From Alistipes senegalensis (GTDB lineage Bacteria; Bacteroidota; Bacteroidia; Bacteroidales; Rikenellaceae): 33,596 nucleotides of DNA. This document shows, piece by piece, positions 27,901 to 33,596 of this stretch. The notes under the pieces were generated by a model, which saw only the letters and a list, made by a program, of their open reading frames with translations, had not been told where the DNA came from and did no database searches. Location: positions 1 through 33,596 of the forward strand of contig JAMPDE010000003.1 in the NCBI GenBank assembly GCA_023665825.1, read 5' to 3'. The translations under genes and the position numbers were made by a program. The first letter of the stretch is position 1, and each line of letters starts with the position of its first letter.

Positions 27901-30334
27901 CGGCCCCCAGTGCCGTGTCCGCCTTGCTCTGAGCCGTGGCGGCAGCGGCATTCAGGGTTTCGGTTTTCGCAGCGTCGATGGCGGTGGTCCAGTTCAGGCT
28001 GACGCCCGCACCGAAGGTGATTTTTCCGGTCGCGGCATCGTAGCGGACGAACTGGTCGCCGGAACCTAACTGGACGTTGCCGCCGTTATCCAGCAGGAAG
28101 GTTTTGTATCCGTTTTTGAATCCGCAGATGCCGTCCACAGTTTCGGTAACGATGCTGCCCGAAGCGGTTTTCGTACTCAAGGAGAAACGGCCGATGGCGG
28201 TGCCGGTAACGGTGCCGTCCGCATTCTTGACGCCGGCGAACAGCTTGGGTGTGATGAGTGTCGTGGAGCCGATCTGGGTGCGGTTGTTGTTCCAATCCTG
28301 TACCCAGTCTAATTCGACGTCGTTTTTCCCGGCTGCTCCGGCACGGACTACCGACCAGGCAAAAGGAACGGAAAAGACGATGCTGTCTACCGTAACGGGG
28401 AAGGATACGGAGCCGGATTCTTGCAATTCGGAGGTTCCGCCTTGAACGTTGACGGTGATGCCGGTGCGGTCGGCGTTCAGGGACAATTCCATGCCGGCGA
28501 TTTGCGGCAGTTCGCCCACGACGGGAGTTTGCACCTGATGCCCTTTGAAAGCGTGGAACCGGATGTCGAAACGATGGTCGGCGGTGATGCGCCCCTCGCT
28601 GTCGGCAGGGAAAAGGCGGCTCGGCGTGTCGGAATAGACGCTGTATCCGTCCTTGCCGGATAAGTTGCGCCGGGTTTCTTCGTCTAAATTGTCCCACCGG
28701 AGTTTCACATCTTCCGAGAAGGTAACGGCGGATTCGTCCCAACGGATTGCGCCTCCGGAAAAGTAGCCGCTGCCGTCGGGGTTGATGACGAAGGAGTTGT
28801 TGCCGGCACGGATGGAACCGTCCGCCTCCAGACGCAGCAGCGGGTGCTGGATGGTGCCGCCCACACCGCCCCGGCAGAACCATGCGCCGTATTCGTCGGT
28901 TTCGTTCAGGGTGCCGTCCGTGGGTTGGTAGAGGGTCGGAACAGCCCCTTTTTCGAGCTGCGGGGCACTGAAGAACCAGACCATCTTGTTATCGCTGCGC
29001 AAATCGATGCAGAGGTCTTCACCGGAAATGTGTTCGACGTCGAAGGCGACGTGGATGCGTTGCCATGCCTTTGGGAAAGTGACGATGGCAAGTGTCTTAT
29101 CGCCCCGTGAGATGCTCAGGGGAATGTCCTGTTTGGCGGTGCAATGGCACCAGAATGAAAGGCAGTAACGCTCCCCGGCATGCTTTTGGGTCCACGCTTC
29201 GGTCTGGCAGAGCAAGGTGCCGCCGGAAGCGGATATGAGGGCGTTTTTGCCGATGCCGGCGGGCGAAGTGCTCGACAGACGGGCTATCGTCGTAGTGAAG
29301 TTGCAGTTCAGGGAGTCGAGGATGCAGTTTTTGTGGATGCGCCCGACGTAGAAGGTGCTGCCGAATCCGGCTTCGTCGCCGGCGGAGAGCGTGCCGGCGA
29401 TGTTGACATCGCGGGTCGCATAGAGCCGCTGGAAGTAGGCACCGTAACCTTGCAGCAGACCGAACAGCGGGTCTACGATACCCGTGATTTTCCCGACCCG
29501 GATTTTGGAAGCGCCGTCCAGCGAGGATAATGTGCTGAGCAGGCAGACGTTCAGGTCGGCAATCTCCACCCAGTCGCCGGCGGTAAGGCCGCCGGTCAAA
29601 TCCAAGGACAAGACACGTTTGTAGGTTTCGGGATAATCGACGGTTATCATCGACAGTTTGTATTGCCACTCGGTCGAGATGTCGATGCTATCGCTGCCGT
29701 CCCTCTCTGTGCCGTCGGCATAGCCGAAGCTGAGCTCGACACCCGATAAGGCTTTGGATGCCCGCACCCGGTAGGAAATGACTAACCGCTGTCCGGGCGT
29801 TACCGTCGGGAATGGAATGTTCAGCCCCACCGGTTCCGCAGCAGCGGCGGAGGTGCGGGTCATACGCAGGATACGCTGGGCGGAATCGACTGCCGACGTA
29901 TAGGTGCATTCCAACGCCGCACCGCCGGAACAGGCATAACCGGCAAGGGAGGCCGGACGACACAGCGAGTGTTCCGTGCCCATGCCGTCGATGACGTCCA
30001 GATAGGGCGACTCTTCGTCCGAGGCGGTGAGATATAGGGCACCGCTACGCCGTTCATCTAAAAGGCTGCTCAACCGGATGAAGTCCAACAGTTCGCCATC
30101 TTTGGGGGCGTCGCCGTCGAGGAGCGCACCGATGAAGTACGGGGACGAGGCGTTGCGGCCGTCCGGCAACTGCATGGGGTCTTCGCCCGTAGCGAGGACG
30201 ACCATCAGGCTGTAGAAGGTTTGTGTGCCGTCCGCGTATTGACGGCGCACGACATCGCCGACGTGCAGTCCCTGACGTTTGCCGGAATCCGGAGCGATGC
30301 GTATTTTGAAGCGGTTATAATCGTATCTGGACAT
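24971..30334 (-). CDS. Very large modular tail/spike protein with duplicated modules (1787 aa)
   Basis: The 1787-residue protein starts MSRYDYNRFKIRIAPDSGKR, chosen because a longer frame from 30409 would overlap the preceding gene with non-protein-like sequence. An N-terminal part (about 1-500) resembles a baseplate-attachment region with carbohydrate-binding-like strands. The middle contains Ala-rich coiled helices (about 780-872 and 1071-1124) and two copies of a long beta-repeat module. The C-terminal 200 residues or so are Gly- and Tyr-rich, as in adhesin tips. It lies between the spike and wedge genes, which is not usual for a fibre and suggests a central or lateral tail appendage for host recognition. 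No endosialidase or lyase motif, nor a chaperone domain, is recognised. Confidence 0.75.
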   Translation of the reverse strand: MSRYDYNRFKIRIAPDSGKRQGLHVGDVVRRQYADGTQTFYSLMVVLATGEDPMQLPDGRNASSPYFIGALLDGDAPKDGELLDFIRLSSLLDERRSGALYLTASDEESPYLDVIDGMGTEHSLCRPASLAGYACSGGAALECTYTSAVDSAQRILRMTRTSAAAAEPVGLNIPFPTVTPGQRLVISYRVRASKALSGVELSFGYADGTERDGSDSIDISTEWQYKLSMITVDYPETYKRVLSLDLTGGLTAGDWVEIADLNVCLLSTLSSLDGASKIRVGKITGIVDPLFGLLQGYGAYFQRLYATRDVNIAGTLSAGDEAGFGSTFYVGRIHKNCILDSLNCNFTTTIARLSSTSPAGIGKNALISASGGTLLCQTEAWTQKHAGERYCLSFWCHCTAKQDIPLSISRGDKTLAIVTFPKAWQRIHVAFDVEHISGEDLCIDLRSDNKMVWFFSAPQLEKGAVPTLYQPTDGTLNETDEYGAWFCRGGVGGTIQHPLLRLEADGSIRAGNNSFVINPDGSGYFSGGAIRWDESAVTFSEDVKLRWDNLDEETRRNLSGKDGYSVYSDTPSRLFPADSEGRITADHRFDIRFHAFKGHQVQTPVVGELPQIAGMELSLNADRTGITVNVQGGTSELQESGSVSFPVTVDSIVFSVPFAWSVVRAGAAGKNDVELDWVQDWNNNRTQIGSTTLITPKLFAGVKNADGTVTGTAIGRFSLSTKTASGSIVTETVDGICGFKNGYKTFLLDNGGNVQLGSGDQFVRYDAATGKITFGAGVSLNWTTAIDAAKTETLNAAAATAQSKADTALGAAKNYADTKKTEAITQAGKDADGKISALTATLNASIAEAKKAGTDARAVADAITSKATAEGWSNKLTYIDANGIFTGQLSANAVSAIRIDASQITAGTIDTARLNAAEIRSDIINAAYINGLTCAFVRGTIGGWNIGATTLSNSHILLDSGNKRVVVYGENSGAVSGKRVQLYYTSDTDFGFYATDAAGNCLARFGSANQIAGWNIDTARIYKNNVALGADGSIANAAKWKLNNDGSGSLASGNISWDAAGNVTFGTAVSLLWTDAANSALASAKAYADTKKSEAVNTAAADATAKSDAAKELARAMAFGKMLNRDPTFRNGNNGISAYNNAGNGTVTVTRMSASAPNDSGYVLEIKTTGSATPGFGGFTFSTLSGYKKIFIVRLIAKIPQGRQIAWATNNIGTGGSNKWLTPTAGTDDWCEYIYKVECGTASFSTTNYFYLSGGAAATTDAPVVWQLAYATVFDITSSERYTTTIDANGIYTGTLTAAQVNAVAIDAGSIRTGTLSADRLAAGSIDASKLDAASIKSNIINTDYINGLSCTFVRGKIGGWTIGTDNITAGSVGTAGAMPIQIRSAASGSGYWYTGNYKPLGITMTWHQSDNAGHVVFGQIAASGSSVKTGFLGIQMMTWDNVEYFCLSANYTKSGSKEIYNRIAGWAFDHASIWKNNVSLSADGSITNGSRWKLNNDGSASFGSGKSIFNTDGSGQVANGKFKWDASGNIVAQGGKFKDVTIQGTIRSAFVKNDPSIWIVVGGGTSSEVQTDPVHYDNVVCTQTGGWNENINLQWTLENSGRRICLVNYKWGSTLSTGYMTISAPSGKYFFEDGISKTTLKFSREVIEMIGYGDDTTFFGWIVLNRRDLMTTGKYGKYLQVLASGIVTGTTSSASVRYNTFDGSTGVSVTRLGRGQYRVYLPSGWGLASKYMVVATGIYSTAEDTPIYPTVKAIYSYYFDIYTQDDASRNDGSFNFMVISTNNWDH
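25735..25905 (-). repeat. Tail protein internal repeat A, copy 2
   Basis: Second copy (residues about 1477-1534), with SIWKNNVSLSADGSITNGSR and WKLNNDGSAS, followed by an extra short strand pair (NTDGSGQVANGKFKWD). The borders are approximate. Confidence 0.7.
26236..26483 (-). repeat. Tail protein internal repeat B, copy 2
   Basis: Second copy (residues about 1284-1367), closely similar in protein sequence to 27488-27709. It is 26 bases longer, with the extra residues in the middle of the module. Confidence 0.75.
27130..27275 (-). repeat. Tail protein internal repeat A, copy 1
   Basis: This copy (residues about 1020-1069) contains RIYKNNVALGADGSIANAAK and WKLNNDGSGS. It is found again at about 25735-25905, each copy following a repeat B. 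Confidence 0.7.
27488..27709 (-). repeat. Tail protein internal repeat B, copy 1
   Basis: This copy (residues about 876-949) begins YIDANGIFTGQLSANAVSAI and ends YINGLTCAFVRGTIGGWNIG. The second copy at 26236-26483 keeps DANGIYTG, SIRTGTL, IINTDYINGL and IGGWTIG in the same order. The similarity is visible in the DNA too, so the module was duplicated within the gene. Confidence 0.75.
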
Positions 30335-30338
30335 AGCG

Positions 30339-32021
30339 TTACAAGGGTTCGACGCTATCGCCCGAACAGGTGTCCGTGACCCACAGGGAACCGTTGGTGG
30401 CGGAGGCACGCTGTACTTCCAACTCGTACACCCGCATGCGCCTGCGGACGGTCAGTTCGTCGAAGGTGGCGGAGACGGTGCCCGTCGTGCGGCTGCACAG
30501 AATAGCCCAACCCGTACCGGCCATGCCCGATGTGAAGCGCTCGGAACTCAGGCTGCCGTCGAAGTAGGCGTTGCCGCCGTGGCGGATGCCGTCCTTGACC
30601 TGTTTCAGAGAGATAGCGTCGCTAAAGAATAGCCCGTCCGCCGTCAGACGGGTGTACGACCCGTCGATTCCGATATGCCCCGTCGCCTCCAAAGGATTCA
30701 AGGCGACGATGAAGTCCCCGAAAGTGCCGATGTGCAGGGAGTCGGAGGGCTGGTTTTGCGGGGCGTACCGACTGGTGGAGGGCGCATGGTACAGCAGGGA
30801 CGCTATCTGTTCGGACCGGCTACCCGATGTTCCGGCCTGACCGTTGTAGGATACGAACACCAGCATGTGTTCGTCGCCGCTCAGATAGCAACCGTCCGTG
30901 CTGCCGAACCGCAGCCGGTTATGGATTACGATTCCCTCGTCATTGCTGTCGGTGCGGTACGAGGACAGCAGGTCGCCGCCGTAGTTGTGGCGTACCCGCA
31001 GGGAGTCGGGAAAGTAACCGGCGCCGTATCGGGAAATGAGGACGTGTTCCCCGTCGATGTCCGCAAGATTCGACATCAGCCGGATTTTGTTCGTATGGTC
31101 GCCGCCGAAAAGCAGGTCGCCGTCCGCACCTTCCAACCGGACATCGTTCGCTCCGGAGCCTTTGAGGACGGTCACGCCGCTAATCTTAACGCCGCAACCG
31201 GCAGCGAAGGCAAGGTCGCTCAGGCACGAAACGCTCTCGCCGAGAACGGAAAAGAGTATCTGTCCTTTGTCACCCAGTTCCACACCCTGCAAGGCTCGCA
31301 GCCGGCCGGAGAGGTCGACCGTCCCGGCGACCTCCAAAGAACCGGCAACGGAGGCGTTGCGCATCGCCCAGTCCACGGTGGAGCGATTGGCATTGCCGCC
31401 ATGATAGACCTCCCGGCCGTGTAGCAGCAGGTTGTCCGGCGTCAGGAGCAGACCGGAGGCTTGGGTTTCGCCCAGCAGGATGCTACCGGTCAGCGTGAGG
31501 GCGGCATCCGCGAAATCGACCCGTTTGCCCTGTATGAGAATGGTGTCGGTAACGGAATCGCAACGCAGCGGCTGCATACCGTCCATGAAAAGGCGGCTGC
31601 CATCGATATGTACTTCACCGGGGAATCGGATGCCGTAGGTATAGCCGGTGAGGTTGCCCTCTTCATCGTGTTGCGGGGTGCGGAAGGTTTCCAACAGGCG
31701 GCGGTTGTCGATGCCGGCGGCAAAGCCGTAGTCGGCAGACAACATCCCCTGCATGTCGCCGCCGCTCTTGGGCAGGTAGCCGACCCAGCCGCCGCTTTCG
31801 CCGCCCTCGCCGGAGACTCCGCCCGCAATGGCCTCGGCAAATCCGTAGGCCGTGTTGTGCAGACGAATCGATGTGTCGTCGCCCTCCTCGATGCCGTAAG
31901 GATTCGTTTCGCTTTTGCGTTCCTGAGCGTTGAAGAAAGTTTGATACAACTGGCGATAGATGCTGTAGCACAGGCTCTGCGTGTCGAGTTTGCCGATGCC
32001 GGGATGAAGGGTGACGCTCAT
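30339..32021 (-). CDS. Large tail-associated protein (560 aa)
   Basis: I chose ATG at 32021 because it overlaps the upstream stop (ATGA) and gives MSVTLHPGIGKLDTQSLCYS; a longer open frame from 32138 is out-of-frame spike sequence. The N-terminal 90 residues or so are helical with charged heptads. The rest is a series of Gly-, Ser- and Asp-rich beta segments (about 100-450), including LTLTGSILLGETQASGLLLT and similar phrases, which suggests an elongated beta-structure. It lies between the spike and the 1787-residue protein and likely cooperates with it in a tail appendage. No enzymatic motif is recognised. Confidence 0.7.
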   Translation of the reverse strand: MSVTLHPGIGKLDTQSLCYSIYRQLYQTFFNAQERKSETNPYGIEEGDDTSIRLHNTAYGFAEAIAGGVSGEGGESGGWVGYLPKSGGDMQGMLSADYGFAAGIDNRRLLETFRTPQHDEEGNLTGYTYGIRFPGEVHIDGSRLFMDGMQPLRCDSVTDTILIQGKRVDFADAALTLTGSILLGETQASGLLLTPDNLLLHGREVYHGGNANRSTVDWAMRNASVAGSLEVAGTVDLSGRLRALQGVELGDKGQILFSVLGESVSCLSDLAFAAGCGVKISGVTVLKGSGANDVRLEGADGDLLFGGDHTNKIRLMSNLADIDGEHVLISRYGAGYFPDSLRVRHNYGGDLLSSYRTDSNDEGIVIHNRLRFGSTDGCYLSGDEHMLVFVSYNGQAGTSGSRSEQIASLLYHAPSTSRYAPQNQPSDSLHIGTFGDFIVALNPLEATGHIGIDGSYTRLTADGLFFSDAISLKQVKDGIRHGGNAYFDGSLSSERFTSGMAGTGWAILCSRTTGTVSATFDELTVRRRMRVYELEVQRASATNGSLWVTDTCSGDSVEPL

Positions 32022-32920
32022 TTGGTGTAAGAGGTTTTGGATAGGAATTTCTGTATCTTGGAGGTCAGGGACAGAAAGTTGGGAAAGTTCAGCGGCTGCA
32101 TGGTGCCCATCAGTGTCGGGGTCATGATTTTCGAGCACTCGGTCAGAAAGTCCAGCATGAGCTGCGCCAACTCGTTGCCCAGCACGAGCGGTTCGGTGGC
32201 GTTCTCGTCGCCGAGCGTTACCTTGTTGTCCGCAACGGAAATGGTCGTGGAGTTGACTTTCTGTACGATTTTGTCGGCAGACTGCTTGAACTCGGTCTTG
32301 TCCACGGTCTGGGTGATTCCCTCGGCATCCTGCGAGGTCGAGGATTCTTTGCCGCTGTCGTTTTTGACCGTCGAGACGATGCCGTCGGCGGAATAGGTGG
32401 TGTGCGCCTCGTTGCCCGTTGGTTCCAACTCGTCGTAGTCGGGCGAGGAATCGCTGTCGGGGTCGAGCGCTTCGGTTTCCGTGATGCCGATGCTGACTTC
32501 CGTGTGGGCATCCAGCCGGAGCGTCTCCGCATGGGAGTAGTTCACCACGTAGGCATGGCGGGTGGCGGCGTCCAGTACGATGGTCACCTCCGAGTAGAGC
32601 GTTGGCACAATCAGGATACCGCCCTCGTTGTTCCGGGCGGCGGCAAGCAGCACGCCCTTGTGGATGATGCCGCCCGTCGAGGCGGTTTCGTCGGGATATT
32701 CCCCGACATCCACCGTACCGCCGTAGTCGGCGAACTCTTCATCGCCGGGGTCGTCGTGTATCTTGGCGACATACCCGTGTATCAGACGGGCCGTGCCGAC
32801 CCCGCCCATACCGCCCGGAGCCATCTCAATGCGCTCGATGCTCCGCCCCAGCGCAATCTTCCGAATCGCCTCCTGAATCATCCGCCGGTTGTTGTCCTGT
32901 GTTTTATGTTTTGTTTCCAT
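32018..32920 (-). CDS. gpV-like baseplate spike protein
   Basis: The 300-residue protein has an OB-fold-like part (about residues 40-150) with YVAKIHDDPGDEEF, GGILIVPTLYSEVTIV and HAYVVNYSHAETLRL. These match the gpV-type strands, where a GxxxIPxxGSxVxV turn precedes the beta-prism. The C-terminal region (about 180-240) has regular Ser-, Lys- and Thr-rich short strands (GIVSTVKNDS, GITQTVDKTEF, KIVQKVNSTTISVADNKVTL), consistent with a trimeric beta-helix needle that pierces the outer membrane. It follows the hub gene as in P2 (D then V), overlapping it by 17 bases. The C-terminal end carries a helical tail (about 250-300). Confidence 0.72.
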   Translation of the reverse strand: METKHKTQDNNRRMIQEAIRKIALGRSIERIEMAPGGMGGVGTARLIHGYVAKIHDDPGDEEFADYGGTVDVGEYPDETASTGGIIHKGVLLAAARNNEGGILIVPTLYSEVTIVLDAATRHAYVVNYSHAETLRLDAHTEVSIGITETEALDPDSDSSPDYDELEPTGNEAHTTYSADGIVSTVKNDSGKESSTSQDAEGITQTVDKTEFKQSADKIVQKVNSTTISVADNKVTLGDENATEPLVLGNELAQLMLDFLTECSKIMTPTLMGTMQPLNFPNFLSLTSKIQKFLSKTSYTK

Positions 32921-33596
32921 ACGTCTTGTTCGTTCCTTTGATTTTATGCGGTATCGTTATCTTCTGCCGATAGCCTCCCGTCCCGAAGGTGGTCGTGACC
33001 TCCTCGACGATGTAGGTGCCGTTCTTGGCGGGATTGCGGTCGTCGAGGAGTTCCACCTGGCAGGCGGGATATAACCCGAAATCACCGAAGAGGGTCACCG
33101 AACCGCTGATGCCGTTCAGGTTGTAGCTGCGGAAGTATTCGATGGCCTCCTCGACGAGTCTGTCGGAGTTGATTTTCATGTTCGGCGACATGTAAGGCAC
33201 GATGGTGTAGGTCGACAGGTCGGCCTTGGTGCGGGTCTGTGCACCGGTCGCCGTGGTGTTGCCCGTCACTTTGTGGGTCTTCTTGCTGATTTGCGTGGCA
33301 TTGATTGTCTGAAACTCCTTGCTGCCGGCAACCGTCGGGTCGTAGTCGGGATTCAGGCGCACGGTCACCTCGAAGAATTTCTCGTCCGAGCCCAACGCCT
33401 TGGCCTGTACGGCAAGGAATTTCGGGTCGGTTTTCAGGACTTTGAGATTCGAGGCGGCAACGTGGGTATCGAAACGAATCCGAAAGGGACCGGCAGCCGT
33501 GTCCTGCGGAAATTCGGGCTGGCTCTTGGCGGATGAGTACGGCCGGCCGATGGCGATGGCGGGCATCGTGTCCGGACTGTTCTCGTCGTATTTCAG
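32904..33596 (-). CDS. gpD-like baseplate hub protein, 5' end cut
   Basis: The frame is open to the right edge (bases 33596-33567 encode ten further residues ahead of the first ATG), so the start lies outside the window. The visible 230 residues end with SVTLFGDFGLYPACQVELLD and KNGTYIVEEVTTTFGTGGYR, a pattern typical of the C-terminal domain of P2 gpD/T4 gp27-like hubs, where a short strand binds the next subunit and GYR-type turns lie before the last strand. The spike gene directly downstream supports this. The hub forms a trimer at the tail-tube tip. Confidence 0.68.
   Translation of the reverse strand: MKYDENSPDTMPAIAIGRPYSSAKSQPEFPQDTAAGPFRIRFDTHVAASNLKVLKTDPKFLAVQAKALGSDEKFFEVTVRLNPDYDPTVAGSKEFQTINATQISKKTHKVTGNTTATGAQTRTKADLSTYTIVPYMSPNMKINSDRLVEEAIEYFRSYNLNGISGSVTLFGDFGLYPACQVELLDDRNPAKNGTYIVEEVTTTFGTGGYRQKITIPHKIKGTNKTYGNKT

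Noticed and set aside
1-33596. CRISPR array, tRNA genes, insertion sequence or diversity-generating retroelement
   Set aside because: I saw no regular spaced repeats, no cloverleaf-like sequence, no transposase and no reverse transcriptase. The modular tail protein alone is not evidence for such a retroelement.

Overview
This window looks like part of the genome of a contractile-tailed (myovirus-type) phage or prophage of a Bacteroidales host. Three things point to the host. Both clear promoters have the Bacteroidetes form TTTG-N19-TAnnTTTG. Shine-Dalgarno sites are weak or absent. The lone plus-strand gene is an AAA_14/DUF4143 ATPase, a family common in Bacteroidetes. The GC-rich coding sequence would suit a host such as Alistipes or a relative, but that is a guess. 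No integrase, capsid gene, portal or large terminase is visible, so lifestyle cannot be judged.

Nearly everything is read on the minus strand, so the biological order runs from high to low coordinates. From 33596 to 19087 lies a baseplate and tail-fibre block whose order matches the P2/Mu plan D-V-W-J-I-H: hub (gpD-like), spike (gpV-like), two very large accessory tail proteins, two small proteins, a gp25/W-like wedge protein, a LysM protein, a J-like protein, an I-position protein and a fibre. Two small basic proteins follow (19087-18436). A hairpin terminator is then packed directly against a host-type promoter (18390-18326).

That promoter starts a recombination and replication block. It encodes a T4 gp32-like ssDNA-binding protein with a long leader, SbcD/gp47 and SbcC/gp46 homologues, a RuvC-like resolvase, a small sigma factor, a cysteine-rich unknown and a DnaB/gp41-type helicase. 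After a strong bidirectional terminator comes the inserted plus-strand ATPase (9090-10238) with its own promoter. The minus-strand block then resumes with a DnaG-type primase, a DNA polymerase III alpha divided into two genes, a guanylate-kinase-like protein and a DEDDh exonuclease. The left end holds a small unknown, a terminase small subunit and a lysis cassette: two small membrane proteins, a secreted GH24-like lysozyme, a small unknown and an Rz-like protein cut by the window edge.

The most unusual feature is the polymerase. The split falls inside the palm, between the GRGS loop and the catalytic aspartate motif. The extra sequence on both sides of the break resembles the two ends of a degenerate Hint/intein-like fold lacking splicing residues. 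The overall replisome combines T4-like recombination and transcription factors with a bacterial-type replicase, which is a mixed architecture.
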